A stretch of 64,000 nucleotides of DNA from Ottelia alismoides. Taxonomy: Eukaryota; Streptophyta; Magnoliopsida; Alismatales; Hydrocharitaceae. Below the pieces are notes generated by a model that saw only the letters and a list, made by a program, of their open reading frames with translations, ran no database searches and was not told the origin of the DNA. The DNA lies in assembly GCA_037367405.1 (NCBI GenBank), contig JAZKJV010008870.1, positions 186,001 through 250,000 of the forward strand, in the 5' to 3' direction. The translations under genes were made by a program, and so were the position numbers. Of this stretch, positions 46,907 through 59,564 are shown piece after piece. Position 1 is the stretch's first letter, and every line of letters begins with the position of its first letter.

Positions 46907-47589
46907 TGTATAATATAGGAAATATTATGACTTGTAGACCCCATCAATTTACCCATGGATTGTGTAATGTGATGTCACAATGATTCGAATGTTTGTTAGT
47001 GGCCATTATCTCATCAATATGATCGTTGAAGATGGCGGTCTGACAATCCATAGAGATCCCAGTAGTGACCATATTCTTAAATGGCTTGAAATTTGTGATG
47101 TGAATATCCAAACTAGATATAAGATGTGGGTCAATGAAGTTGAGGGCACTGCTTCAATCAGCAAGAACAATGGCATCACTGCTGGAAGTCAGGCCCTAAA
47201 CCTTCATTGGGGAAGATTCAGTATCTTTCTTGGCACAACTCCAGAATTACCTCTGATTGTTCCTCATCAAGAACTCTGAATGGCATAGATCACCTTAGAC
47301 TGGTGGTCTCCATATCCCATTTCTCCCATCTGAAACACAAGCACCAGACTTTGAAATGCATTTTCCCGCTGAACATACGCTCTCAAAGACGAAGACAACA
47401 CACTTCAGGATTCAGGAATAACAGTTCCAGATGCACAAGTTGTCTGTCCGTTGATAACAAACCTCCATGAGGCAGAAAATGTCTTCCATTCAGTATCTTC
47501 TAATTTACAGTTGGGAGCCCAGGCAACAGGCGTCATTACTCGACATTGGTTCATGCTCATGTCATTCTCACCGCGTCGCTTTTTGTAAT
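46907..47589. other. Unassigned DNA right of the Pack-MULE
   Basis: A short plus-strand frame at 46980-47279 (99 codons) and a short minus-strand frame at 47405-47596 have no domain I recognise; the latter may be the 3' part of the MYB-CC-like locus. A motif at about 46945-46967, read on the minus strand, resembles the TGGGTAAA MITE ends. Confidence 0.35.
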
Positions 47590-47905
47590 CTAGCATTGCT
47601 TATTAAGCTTGAGGTCCGGTAGTTTCTCATAGAAGGAAAGATTTTCCAAGTTTGCAGCAATATATCGCTTGTCCCCAAGGCCTTCAACTGGTATAGCACC
47701 ACAGACAGAGATGCGATGAAGAGCAGAAAGATGGGGATTGGTTCCGTTAGTCGCAACAGCTTCTAAGGCAGTGTTAGGATTCTGAATCTCGGTTGCTGCT
47801 TCTGATACTGCTATCTGCTCAGCAGCAATTCTACATGTTGTTTCTAGCAATGACTCTATGTACTTCTGGTGTGCATCCATCCGAATCTGCACGTGCTTCT
47901 GGACC
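47590..47905 (-). pseudogene. MYB-CC-type transcription factor fragment (last-exon-like)
   Basis: A minus-strand stretch begins after a CCAAAG acceptor-like junction and is open for about 104 codons to TAG at 47590-47592. It starts VQKHVQIRMDAHQKYIESLLE, which resembles the LHEQLE coiled-coil of MYB-CC proteins (PHR1/PHL group), where it mediates dimerisation next to the MYB DNA-binding domain. The rest is an unordered tail. The MYB domain with its SHLQKYR-type helix is not found upstream to 49094, so the gene is either very fragmented or this is a broken copy. Family call is by similarity from memory; moderate certainty. Confidence 0.5.
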
Positions 47906-49094
47906 TTTGGATCAAGTATAATACGCATGTTAATATAAATCTTAAAAAGAAAGATAAAAAACGGATGATCAAATATTTGCATTCTGGTTAAACAAAGACC
48001 GTAAACCCAAATTGGTAATACATGAAATGATTACATGTCACCACTTTAGCTCATTTTCATACCATACATTGAGAATTCTTAATAGCTCCAACTGATTCGT
48101 AGAAAGACCACACATGCTAATACCAAAATTCGGGACGCCAACCCCCTACATTCAGCAGTCTTGATTATGGCTTACAGAAGAGGTGGCAGAAAATACATAA
48201 AGAGCCTAACTGTAGACACTCCGAATGCCACCACAACCATCTCACAGCAGGATATTGCAATAAGAATCAGATGTAATAAGACTGAACCATTATATTTTCT
48301 GTTGCAATATCCTAAACCACAGTTCTGATGTGCCTCCAAAGGTCAAGGATAAATTCTGAAGTCTAGAAATAAATGTTCTCAGTTACTATTACATCACATA
48401 TTACAATGATTCATGCACAATAGTTAACTAAACATCTAGTAAATGTTCTCAGTTATTATGATTCCCATTAAAATGAAAGTTTCGGCACACCAGTAAAAGT
48501 TGTCACCGTGTGACAAAAGAGTTTTCAGGTTCAAATCATGGAACCAGTCTGTTTTGCAGAAGAAATTTAAGGCAAGTTTATGCACAGTAGATCTAATGTG
48601 GATCAACTGTCACCTAGATACTGATCAAGAGCTTATGCACCAGACTGCCCTTTATTGACCCTTCCCTATTACCAGTAATTTAGAAATTAAGACTCCAAAA
48701 AATCTCTCTCTTTACATTTCCACTTTTTGGTTTCTCAAAACTGGGAATTTAATAGAACCAAAAAAATTATATGTTCTTCCACAATGTTTTATATGTCCTA
48801 AGATTTCCAAGTTACTTTTTCCATGTGGCATTTATGTCCAAGCATCATATACCAGTAAGATGGCGCAGTGATGTTACACACATAAGAGCTGAAGGTAGAT
48901 AGAAGGCAATAAAACTGATCTATATGTGACAAATGTATCAAATAGAGAAAATCATGGAGTATAGGTTATGACATTTGGAGATTATTAACGGACGACTTGT
49001 ATTCAGCATTTCAAATGGTAGTGACACTACTAGTCTAAATAAGTTAAAGCCAAGAAGTTGTCAATGTCAGCTTTCCTCAATAATAATACTGAGA
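47906..49094. other. Unassigned DNA left of element E
   Basis: No frame longer than a few dozen codons and no repeat structure. Sequence texture fits intron or intergenic DNA of the MYB-CC-like locus. Element E sequence starts abruptly near 49095. Confidence 0.4.
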
Positions 49095-51430
49095 TAGGTA
49101 TGGTCACTATGCTCACGTGTGGCTTTTTGGGACTGTGCCCATGGAGATAGCCAATGAAATACTGAGTCAACCTACGACAAAGATTATGTGGGACATTCTC
49201 GCCGCTGCATACTCTCCGGTGAAGAACAAGTCAAAGATTCTGCAACTTCAGCATAGCATACTCACGTTAAAGCAGAATGGTCGTCCTCTTCATACCCTTT
49301 ACACTTCTCTGAGGGGTATATTAGAGAAGTTACATGGTTACATTCCTTTGACTACCACATCAGAGCAGCTCAATGCATATAGGGATTCGGTGATGACCGG
49401 AGATTTTCTAGCGGCTCTCGATTCTGAATATGATGGTGCTAAAACATAGATTCTTATTGATGCCATAATACCTTCGATGCAAGAGGCATATCACAGGTGA
49501 GCATGCTCTCCATATCTTATGGTGGTACTCAGCTGCCTCATACATCTTCAGCCATGGCGACATCTCGTGGTAGGGGAGCCCTACACAGTATCGTGATCGA
49601 GGTACCCGTGGCAGGGAAGGGAGCAGTGGCCCCCCACCCCCACCCCTGTCAGCCTTATACTTACAATCACAAGCCAGGTCGCTCTGAGGAAACATGTTAT
49701 TCTAAGCATGGGTTTCCAGCTTCAGCACGTGTGGTAGAACAGACCCAGCAGGTTGGCAGTTCTTCACCTGCATCTGATCAGATTTGATGAACTAGTAGCG
49801 TGACTCAGGGAGATTATGCATGTTCCTGGGTCAACTAGCTCTCATTCAGGATCATCAGAGGTAGCAGCCTCAACTTCTGCGTCCACATCAAGCTAACTAT
49901 TACAGGGCAGATTTGTCGGAATGGATTATGGATTCAGGAGCTTCCCATCATCTCCGCGGTGAGGACAGTTTAGTACTTATAACCCAACTCAATAAGATAG
50001 ATCAATTGGATAGCAAATGGAACACACTTTCTCATTACTGGTCGGGAGGGAGGTGCAGTTAACTCCTGCAATGTGGCTTCAGAATGTTCTCTACGCTCCT
50101 GAATTTTCTATGAATTTACTATCCATAAATCAAATCACCAAGGATTTACATTGGTGTGCCATATTTGACCCTTCAGCTATTGTGTTTCAGGACATTCTTA
50201 TGGGCAGGGTGATTGGATCTGGCCGTGAGCAATGAGGCCTCTACAGACTGGTACAATCTCCTTATGCTGGTACCTCTTCTCTTCGCACTGGATCCGTTTC
50301 TCCGTGTGTGCGGCATCTTCGATTTCTTCATCTTCCTCTGCAAAAGTTGTGTCACGTTCTTCCACAGATTTCTCCTCGCTCTACTTTTTAGTACGAGGCC
50401 TGCCAGCTTGGGAAACATCATTGGTCCACATTCCAGAGTCGTCAAGGTCGAAGTAGTCGTAGTCTTTTTGAGTTGATTCATTTTGATATTTGAGGTCCTA
50501 GTCGTGTCCCGGATTATCGAGGGCATAGGTTTTATCTTGTTGCAGTTGATGAGTTCTCTAGATTGTCGTGGGTATTTCTTCTTAAAAATAAGTTTGATGC
50601 TGGTCTTGTTACTCAGTTCTTTATTAATGAAATATGAAATGTGTTTTCTGCAAATGTCAAGTTTATACGTTCAGATAATGCACTTGAATTTTGTAGTACT
50701 CAGCTTTCTCAGTTTTTTAGATCATGTGGTATTGTGCATCAGTCATCTTGTGCATATACTTCTCAACAGAATGGGGTAGCCGAGCGAAAACACCGTCATC
50801 TTTTGAATGTCATCAGGATTCTTTTGATCCAGAGTCGTGCTCCTCATTTGTACTTGGGGGACGCGGTTCTAATTACGTACCACCTGGTGAATCGTATGCC
50901 CTCATCGGTCCTAGGGGAAAAGATCACATTCTCGATTATATTTCTCGAGAAGGATCTTTTCTCTCTCACGCCTTGTGTTTTCAAATCGGTTTCTTTTGTT
51001 CATCAGATGTCTTCAGGTCTTGACAAGCTCTCTCCTAGAGTTGTCAAGTGTGTGTTTGTTGGGTATTCCAAGAGACAAAAGGGATATTGTCGCTTTGACC
51101 TTGTTCGATGAAGGTACTATGTTAGTGCAGAGTCACTTTCTTTGAGTCCATTATGTATTTCTCTCCTACAAGTGACAAGCTCATTCCTTTAGAGAATGGA
51201 GAGATCTATGCCTCTACCTCTGATTTCGCCTACTCCAGGCTCCACTACACCACCACTACCACCCTTTCCTCCACCATCACCCCCACCACCTCCTGCCACG
51301 CCTACTTTCTTTCTGTAGGTTTACCAGCGCCGACCTCGTACTCAAGTGTCTCCTCCATCATCCAGCATGCCCAAGGTATGTTTTGAGCATTAGAGTTCTA
51401 CTAATGGCACTAGTGATTTGAGTGTGCAAC

Positions 51431-52960
51431 TTTTTTTTTGAAGTCTAAAAACTTCGGGGGATACATGCAGTGGTGTTCACCCCAGCTTTATTAATAATAA
51501 AAAACCTAAAAACATATACAGAGGACCAGACAAGAGGAAGAGGGAGAGACCCACCAAAAACCCAACACAACAACCGAGCGGGCCAAACATCAACCAGCAG
51601 GCTACACCAGCATCCAATCAACTACAAGACGGGCAGAAAGAGATAAAACATTTTCTTTGTAAAAGCGCTGACCCCTAAAAATAGCCCCATTCCGCCCCAG
51701 CCAGATCGCCCAAATGCACGCCAAGGGACGCAAAAGATCATTACGATCCCTGTCCTTGTTAGACATCAAAGACTCCCAGAATGAAGCCGAGTCAGCAATA
51801 GCAATCCAGTCCAACAACGTCGCCTCCCAAACGCCCAAAACCACAGGGCAGGTAAAAAAGAGATGCTCCAACGATTCGACGCCGCAGCCACACAACGCAC
51901 ATTCCTCCGAGACCGAGGCGAGCATCCTCGCGCAACGATCCTTCGTTAAAAGCCTCTTCCTCCGAAAGAGCCAGAGGAAGATGCCAACCCTCTCCGGAAG
52001 CCTCAAGCCCCACACAAAGCTGCAGTCACGAAGCAAAGAATCCACCTGCGGCTGGGAGGGGGGACAGATCGCCAAGTAAGCCTTCTTTGTAATGAAATGT
52101 CCCCCCTCCAGGCCCAGTGATCCCTCCCCCTCGTAGGCCTAGGTGCACCACCAATAGCGTCGAAAAGACTGAGCAGCTCCACGAATCTTTGGTCCGAAAG
52201 GTTGCCATGAAGAATAGGAAACCAATCACCCCTGGACCAACAGGAGGCCACGGACGCATTCACATCAGCCGCCAAAGCAAATAACCTCAGAAATATATTC
52301 CCCAACGGTGCCCCGCTAGCCCAGTTGTCCTTCCAGAACCTGAAGGTCATCCCGTCACCAAGCCTGGGAGCAAAAAGATTAGCGTATTTGTGACCCACCG
52401 CCATCACCCCACGCCAGAAAGGCGTCCGCGATCCGATACCACCATCCGACCCAGGCAACGTCCCACGCAAGCCGTGAATCTTGCGCAAGATGATGGAGCA
52501 GAAATCCTCGTTATCACCCCATAATCTGTTGACCCACTTCAGTAGAAGGGCATCATTGACACGGTCCAGCCGACGAATGCCAAGACCCCCGTCGCATTTA
52601 CGCTTCGTCACCTCCTCCCACCCCACCAGATGGGGCCCACTCGCCGCCGGCCCATTTCTCCGCCACAGAAACCTCCGCATCAACTTCTCAATACGCCTGC
52701 GAACCCCCGTGGGCAACTGCCAATTGGAGAGATAATACACAGGGATAGAAGATAACACTGCCTTAATAAGAACGAGGCGACCACCCCTCGAAAGCAAGGC
52801 CGAGCTCCAACCGGATAGCCGCCCTTCCGCCTTCTCCACCACTTCGGACCAGTCACGTAGCCTGGTCATGCCCGCGCCCAAAGGCATGCCCAGGTAATCA
52901 ATAGGAAGAAGGCCAGGCATCGAGCCCAGGACCAAGGCACAGTCAGCCGCCTCCTCCACA
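51431..52960 (-). mobile_element. 5'-truncated L1-type LINE inserted in element E
   Basis: On the minus strand the insert ends in AATAAAGCTGGGG, a short 3' tail and nine A's (T run at 51431-51439), and is flanked by 14-bp duplications TTTGAGTGTGCAAC (51417-51430) and TTTGAGTGTGCGAC (52961-52974), one mismatch. Poly-A, target duplication and 5' truncation are the marks of target-primed reverse transcription. Removing it restores continuity of the copia pol. Confidence 0.93.
51602..52959 (-). pseudogene. C-terminal part of the LINE ORF2 (post-RT region and zf-RVT)
   Basis: The frame 52959-52003 begins inside ORF2, after the RT catalytic core: YLGMPLG, then GWSSALLSRGGRLVLIKAVLSSIPVYYLS, then the WRRN...W..V..PK.-type segment, all typical of plant L1 ORF2. 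The frame then shifts near 52060, and 52075-51602 carries the zf-RVT zinc-binding region (ECALCGCGVESLEHLFFTCPV). Endonuclease and the RT YADD motif are absent because of 5' truncation. It cannot move by itself. Confidence 0.9.
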
Positions 52961-54661
52961 TTTGAGTGTGCGACTTAAGGTGTGGGATGTCTTAGGTGAT
53001 ACTCCTTCTAAGGATATTGCGGACTTGGATGTGCCTATTGCTCTACAAAAGAAGAGACATGCATGCATTACGCATTCTCTAACTTCCAATATTTACCTGC
53101 CACGACTCTCCCGGGATTTTCAGAGGTTTGTTGTGGTTTTGTCATCTGTGGAAATATCGTGGTCCTATCAGGAAGCATTGCAGAGTAGTCAGTGGCGTCT
53201 GGAGATGGAGGAAGAGATGGCAGCTTTACAGTCTCGTGGTACGTGGAGTGTAGTACCGGCTCCTCCAGATGCATATGTTGGTAGCAAATGGGTGTTTACA
53301 GTGACACCGTGCAGACAGTTCTGTGGACAAATATAAGGCCATATTGGTTGCTCGTAGGTCCACCCAAACATATGGAGTGGATTATCACGACACCTTTTCT
53401 CCAGTTGTACGTCATTCTACATAATAGATTCTTATTGTTGTTGTGGTACAATACTAGCCGCTTTTCCAATTAGATGTCAAGAATGCATTCTTGTATGGAG
53501 ATTTGCAGGAGGAAGTTTATATGCAGCAACCACTAGGATTTGTTGCTACGAAGGAGTCCACTATGGTGTAAACTTCACAAGGCTATATATGGCCTTAAGT
53601 AGAGTCCGAGGGCTTGGTTTCAGAAGTTCTCATAGTTGATTGAATAATAGAGATTTGTCAGATCTACTGCAGATCATTCTCTTTTTGTTAGGAGAACCCA
53701 GAGAGGTATTGTTGCTATTTTTGTTTATGTTGATGATATCATTGTTACATGCAATGATGACCAGGGTATTCAGGCAGCTAAGGATTTCCTTGGACAACAG
53801 TTTGTGACCACAGAACTTGGAAAGCTGTGTTACTTTCTTGGCCTAGAATTTGCAAGAAATCAACATGGGATGGTAATGACGCAAAGGAAATACGTCATTG
53901 ATCTTCAATCTGAGACAAGCATGACAGGATGTAGACATGCTACTACTCCAATAGATCCCAATGCTAGGCTTTATGATGATGACTCAGTGGAGGTAGATAA
54001 GAGATGGTACAGAGAGCTAGTAGGGAAGTTGTTGTATGTTACTATTACCAAGCATGATACATTTTTTGTTGTCAGCAGGGACAGCCAGTTTATGGGGCAA
54101 CCTAGGCAGGCTCACATGAATGCAGTCAACATGATCTTGAGGTATCTGAAGTCTTCTCCAGGTGCGGGATTTCTATTCAGAAGAGACACGTCTCTCACAG
54201 TTTATGGATGTGCAGATGCAGATTATGTTGGGTGTCTCAAGGACAGAAAGTCTACTTCAAACTTCATTGTGTTTGTGGGCAGCTCGCTGGTTACATGGAA
54301 TAGTAAGAAACATACAGTTGTAGCTAGATCCAGTGTTGAATCAGAATATATGGCCATGACCCAAGAAAGTATGGAAATGATGTGGGTCAAATCCGTTCTA
54401 ACTGACCTAATTGTTGAGGTGCCCCTTCCTATACACCTCAAATATGATAATCAAGATGCTCTATTCATAGCTAATAATCCAACCTTCCATGAAAGAACAA
54501 AGCACATTGAGGTTGACTGCCATTACGCATGTGATTTAATCCAAAAGGAGCTTATTTTCACTTCTCATGTTGCTTCAGGCGATCAGATTGACAAAGAGTC
54601 CTTTACTATTGTTGTTTCAAGCTGAGCATGATAAACATATACGCTCCAGTTTCAGGGGAAG

Positions 54662-54808
54662 TCTTGAGATATTTATTTCTCTTTATCTTTACTTTGTAAT
54701 TTTCTATTTCTTCCATCTCTTTATGTAATTTTCCCTTAGAGCTTTTCTCCTATATAAGATATCTCTAGGGTTACGATGAATAAAACTTTCATTTCAATCC
54801 TTTTCACA
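54662..54808 (+). repeat. 3' LTR of element E
   Basis: 147 bp. It resembles the F LTR (TTGAGATATTT start, CATGTAATTTTCCC-like middle, TATATAA box at 54751-54757) and ends CACA. The canonical TG start reads TC. No matching 5' LTR is present. Confidence 0.75.
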
Positions 54809-56234
54809 ATTAATAATTAAGATAGAATTACACACTTATTTTCTAGAATGGAGATGTAAACATAAGGTTTTTTGTAAACATGGTGTTATAGTCATTACAC
54901 GTGCATATGTAAAGCAAGATATTATTGTATACATATGTATAGATTTCGTCATGGAGAATTCAATAACAAGTTGAAATAAAAAATATCATAGTCTCACAAA
55001 TTCATACTTATTAATGTATTAGTAAATACCATATTTTTTAATCCAAGAATGGAGATTTTTCTGACTCAAGAGCTCCTTTGTGGATCCATATATCCTATTT
55101 GATGTCTTCTTCCATATTGTCTCATGATCAAGTCTCAGTATTTCATAGGCAAAATCAAGATAATATTGACATAATGAAGATGTAGCTTGAGAATCATGTG
55201 ATAAAGATGATGGTTGAGGATGACCATGAAACTAAAGTTTAAGAACTCCATTGATCCATTATAAAAAGTTAAAGACCACAAACTAAAGGATTATACTGAA
55301 ATTGGCAATTAAGTTTCTTTCTATAAAGCATGCAATAATATATTTTTTCCAGATGATTTCCACCTAACGATTCAAATAAGAACAATACAAGTTGTCAAAT
55401 AAGGGTACAAAAATACGTTCGATAAACAAAAATGTGATCTCTTTGGTTGGAGATTGATGAAGTTTGTGATTAATTTATATTATTAAGTTATGCCAAAAAC
55501 AACCACTCCCGTGAACAACCCTCAAGGCCCTATTGTATAACATTAGCGAGATAAGGTTACAAGATGGAACAAGCAAAAGGTAATAAACGAAATGGCCAAA
55601 AAAGCAAATGAATGCAGCAAACAACTGTCATAAATCTATTTTCTTTAAGCAAAGTTCAGAGAAGTGGCAACAACATAGCTAAGGAGTAATGATGACGTTG
55701 TGCGGAGGTGGATAACATTGTGTGGGAGGGTAAGGACATCAAAATGGACTAAGAGGAGGACAGAATGGGGAGTGGAATAATGACACTCGAGAGAGAAATA
55801 AGAGGGAGAGGGAGAGGGAGATGGGAGGGGAACGACCTAATAGGATTTACAGCTTTACAAGTTACAGCCATACTTTAGAAACTTCGGGATTTACCATTTG
55901 ATTTTTAAGATAGAAGAGATGGTTGTGGCAGGAGAACTTATATCCAGCATTTGATATGAAAAAAGAGATGAATGACATTGAATATGGCCTAATCAACAAT
56001 TGAAAATGAGTGAAAATAAATATTATGTGTGCTAGTGGATTAAGAGATTAGATGGGATCAGATTTTGATAATGATCCCATCCAACAATCCATACTTTAAC
56101 GAATTTGAAAAATTGCAAACCGGTCTATTATAATGATAAAACCAAACTAGTCCAATCCAATAAGATTGGATTGGATTGGATTACAATTTTTTATCTGATC
56201 TATGTGCAATCACGCATCATAGTCAATAGAAACC
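54809..56234. other. Unassigned AT-rich DNA between elements E and F
   Basis: No gene-like frame. A GA-rich tract at about 55790-55840 and a short (GATTG)n run at 56164-56181 are the only structures I see. Confidence 0.5.
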
Positions 56235-56376
56235 TGTTGAGATATTTCCTATCTTTTGTGCTATTATATTTTTGTCAATTAATTTTGTCTTCTTCATGTA
56301 ATTTTCCCAATTGGTTCCTCACTATATAAGAAACCCCAAGGGCGCCTCATTAATTTAATTCATTTTCCCTTCTACA
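56235..56376 (+). repeat. 5' LTR of element F
   Basis: Starts TGTTGAGATATTTCC and ends TTCTACA immediately before the primer site. TATATAA at 56323-56329. Similar to the 3' LTR of E, distinct from the LTR of G. Confidence 0.85.
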
Positions 56377-56388
56377 TGGTATCTAAGC
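56377..56388 (+). other. Degenerate tRNA-iMet primer-binding site of element F
   Basis: TGGTATCTAAGC abuts the LTR end. It matches TGGTATCAGAGC except for two bases, so it is a decayed copia primer site. Confidence 0.8.
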
Positions 56389-56917
56389 GACGGTCCTAGA
56401 ACGAAGTTCCCTTATCCCACCAAAACCCTAGCCCTACCCGCCCCATCCCCCTCCCCCCGTCGCCATCGCTCGATCTAGTTTGGCACCGCCTAGCCCCAGG
56501 TCATCGCAGCCCAGCTCCAGGTAGTCGTTGCCCAGGCCGTCTGACCCCATGACACCTCCGCCCAGCCCCAAGCCGTCGCCGCCGAGGCCGTCCGGCATCC
56601 TCTGGCGCCACCCAGCCCTCCCCCGTCCTCCCCTGATGCTGCCTAGGCCCTCCCTCGGACACAAGCCGCCACCGCCCAGGCCGCCTCGGCCTTCCAGCCC
56701 GCTGTCCAGGTCGGCTAGGCAGCCGAACAAACTGGCCTAAGCTGCCCAACCCTTCCCGCCTCCCCCTGAAGCCGCCACCGGTCCTAGCACACAACGGAGA
56801 TTGATGAGGATGGTTGTATGAGTCTCTACGTACAACTAACCCTCCATATGATCGTGTAAACTCGTTCATATAGGTCTACTCCCCAGTTGAGTTCCGTTGT
56901 TCGACCGTTTTCCCATC
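56389..56917 (+). other. GC-rich leader of element F
   Basis: A Pro/Ala-codon-rich, CCGCC-type stretch (about 56400-56790) precedes the Gag ATG. The leader of G is likewise GC-rich. The frames here are low-complexity on both strands and are not called. Confidence 0.6.
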
Positions 56918-58914
56918 ATGTCAGAGAACAAGGGAAATATTTTTTCGTTCGACGCCTTCATGGGCCCGGCTCCCATCGCTAAAATGGTGGGATCAACTAT
57001 GAGTGGTCCATGCAGATTCTCACCCTCATGCAGTGCAACAACAAGGAGCACATCCAGACAGATCCAAAGCCAATGGATAAGACTGGGGAAAATGCTTCTT
57101 GGAAGCAAAATGACGCGTATGCGCGTGTTTGGCTATGTGGAACCCTCACCACAAAGATAGCCAATGATATTCTGAACCAGCCCGTCGCCAAGACGATGTG
57201 GAACATTTTGGCTTCCACATATGCTCATGCAAAGAATGAGGCCAAGATTCTTCAGTTGTAGTTTGCCATCTACAAGGCCACGCAGAATGGTCATCCTCTG
57301 CGTGTGTACTACACTTCACTTTGTGGCATGTTTGAGAAGCTTCATATCTATATGCCTATTACGACGTCTCTTGAGCAGCATAAGGCATATTAATAGGAAC
57401 TCCACCACGGTTGGAGTTGTCATGGCCGACCTTCATACAAAGTATGATGCAGCACATACTCAGCTTCTCACTGGAGCTACCATACCCCACATGGAGGAGG
57501 CCTATAGTCGTTTCAGTCGGACCATCATGCCTCTTACGACCACTCCTCAGTCCTCGTCAGCTATGGTCGTGTCTCGTGGCTTAGGAGTGACGACCCAGTC
57601 TAGAGGATGCACCCATCGTCGTAGAGGGGGTGGGCGTCAGTGTGGCCCTTGCACCTTTTGCCATCGACCGGGACATGCAGAGCATACATGCTATCAGAAG
57701 CATGGATATCTTGCTTTTGGTTGCGTGGCAGAATTATTTGAGCCTTCAGATACACTTGCTTCCCAAATCGATCCTCGCCTGGATGATATCATCTCTCGTA
57801 TCCGAGAGATGACTCATGTTACAGTAACCACCACTACAGATATCGCAGCAGAGCCACTTCGAGCTCCTCAAGTACCGTTTATGCTTTCATTTGTAGTAAT
57901 GGTGCAGATATGACAGAACGGATTATGAACTCTGGTGCTTTCCATCATCTTTGTAGAGACAAAGCACAATTGAGGTCCTACAGGACCATACCACCTGGTA
58001 GATGGGTTGTTATTGCCAATGGCGACCACTTACCCATTACAGGACAGGGGGAGGTGCATTTAGCGGGGTCCATGCATCGTCAGTTGACTTTCAGATGAAT
58101 TTACTTTCCATTAATCATATTACAAAAGATCTGCATCGTCGTGCCATCTTTGACCCTTCATCTCTTGTGTTTCAGGACATACTCACGGGCAGGGTGATTG
58201 ATCCAACCTCCTCATGTTGTTGTTTCTACTATAAATGTTGGAACGGTCTCACCATCTCTATGGCACCTTCGTTTTGGTCACCTTCCTCTGCAGAAGCTAT
58301 GTCATGTTCTCTCTCAGATTTCCACAAGATCCTCCTTCTAGTGTGAGGCATGCCAACTTGGGAAGCATCATAGTTCCCCCTTCCCATCTTGTCATATTCG
58401 AAGCAGTTCTCAGTTATTTGAGCTCCTTCATTTAGATATATGGGGTCTAAGTCGTGTTCCTGATCACCAGGGACACCGTTTTTATTTTGTGATTGTCGAT
58501 GATATTTTTAGGCTTTCCTTGGTCTTTTATTGAAGAATAAATCTGAGGTTGGGTCAGTGATCAAATCTTTTATTAATGAGATAAAGAATATTTTTCTGCC
58601 AGTGTCAAATACATCTGTTATGATAATGCTTTAGAGTTCTGCACCTTACAGCTTTCTGACTTTCTTAAATCTCTTGGCATTGTTCACCAGACCTCATGTG
58701 CCTATACATCCCAGGAAAATAGTGTTGCCGAGCACAAACATTGTCACTTACTTGATGTGACCCAAACAATGTTGATACGGAGTCGTGCTCCTCATTACTA
58801 CTGGGGAGATGTTGTCCTCACGACTTGCTAGAAAAGATTCCTTTCTCGATTGTGTTTTCCGAGAAGAATCTTTTCTCTCTTACACCTTGTGTGTTCGGTT
58901 CTGTTTCTTTTGTC
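56918..58914 (+). pseudogene. gag-pol of element F (copia, decayed, cut by G)
   Basis: The Gag ATG at 56918 matches the start in G. Reading frames shift near 57000 and stop at 57260. The UBN2-type Gag core is at about 56990-57500. A complete CCHC zinc knuckle CTFCHRPGHAEHTC lies at about 57650-57691. The protease motif reads N-S-G-A near 57935 where D-S-G-A is required, so the catalytic Asp is lost. Integrase fragments follow: QTSCAYTSQ near 58690 and a degraded VAEHKH in place of VAERKH. The frame runs to ...FGSVSFV and is cut by the G LTR at 58914. Confidence 0.83.
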
Positions 58915-58924
58915 TGTAGAGATA

Positions 58925-58962
<38 letters not shown>

Positions 58963-59083
58963 GTATCTCTTCGTTATTTCTTTGTCGTTTATGGACTACT
59001 GTGTACTTTACCCTTAAGGTCTCACCCTATATAAGAGAGCCTAGGGTTTCTCTGAATGAATTATCTAAGTTTTTCTCCCAACA
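58915..59083 (+). repeat. 5' LTR of element G
   Basis: TGTAGAGATAG...CCCAACA with TATATAA at 59028-59034. It matches 63858-64000 apart from a few substitutions and an expanded TTA run (about 12 units at 58926-58961 against about 4 in the 3' LTR). Confidence 0.92.
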
Positions 59084-59096
59084 TGGTATCAGAACC
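59084..59096 (+). other. Primer-binding site of element G (tRNA-iMet)
   Basis: TGGTATCAGAACC directly after the LTR, complementary to initiator tRNA-Met. Confidence 0.92.
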
Positions 59097-59564
59097 ACCC
59101 TAGGGCTCTCTCTCCCCCCACCCGCTGCTCTCTCCTCACCTGCCGCCCTCTCCTCTCACGCCGTACCACCGCGCCGATCCCCGACCCTCCCCGGCGTTCC
59201 TATCGCCCCTCCCTCCCCAGTGGGCCCCTCCCTGCCGCCAACTAGCCCCCATCCCGCCGCCACCAGTCCCCAGGCGAACACCCTCCCGCCGCCGATCCTC
59301 ACCGCCCTCCCCAGGCGGCCTCCTTGTTGCGCCGCCACCACTTGGGCGGTACTCCACTCCAGCCGCCAAGCCTATAGGCGGCTTCCTGTCCCACCGCTAG
59401 CCCCTTACGCGGCCTCATCTCCGGCGTGCCCTACCCACCCTCGTTTCTTCCACAGGATAGATGGATTTGAGTGCGTAACGTCTACATACGCACTCGAATC
59501 CAATGCAGTTTGTGTAGACATTCATTACCTTGTCTACAAACCCTAGTTCTTCTCCAGCGGCAGT
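59097..59564 (+). other. GC-rich leader of element G
   Basis: Pro/Ala/Ser-codon-rich sequence up to about 59460, then a short AT-richer part leading to the Gag start at 59565. Long frames on both strands reflect base composition only. Confidence 0.6.

Larger units (their letters stand above)
49099..54625 (+). pseudogene. gag-pol of element E (copia, decayed, interrupted by LINE)
   Basis: Gag (UBN2-type) is readable at 49117-49449. The zinc knuckle near 49645-49700 has lost its first cysteines. The protease motif DSGASHHL is near 49931. Integrase is readable at 50641-51111 with R-S-D-N-A and NGVAERKHRH, giving the second Asp and the Glu of the DDE set. The LINE occupies 51431-52960. RT resumes at 52962 with WRLEMEEEM; the YVDDI catalytic motif is at about 53728-53742. 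RNase H runs to 54625 with the usual ARSSVESEY and DNQDALFIANNP blocks. Large stretches (50235-50640, 53340-53800) are frameshifted. Not functional. Confidence 0.85.
49095..54808 (+). mobile_element. Element E: 5'-truncated Ty1/copia element split by a LINE
   Basis: Homology with elements F and G begins inside gag (at the sequence for Y-A-H-V-W) near 49095; the 5' LTR, primer site and about the first 70-80 Gag codons are missing. The order gag, protease, integrase, RT, RNase H is copia. A purine tract (CAGGGGAAG, about 54653-54661) precedes a short 3' LTR. The short LTR points to an Ivana/Oryco- or Ale-like lineage; I cannot separate them. Disabled by many stops and shifts. Confidence 0.87.
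56235..58914 (+). mobile_element. Element F: Ty1/copia element, interrupted by G (rest outside window)
   Basis: A 142-bp 5' LTR, degenerate tRNA-iMet site, GC-rich leader, gag and pol up to the middle of integrase are present. At 58914 the integrase frame stops in mid-domain and the LTR of G begins, so G inserted here. F would resume after the end of G, beyond 64000. The coding sequence aligns along its length with E and G. Confidence 0.87.
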
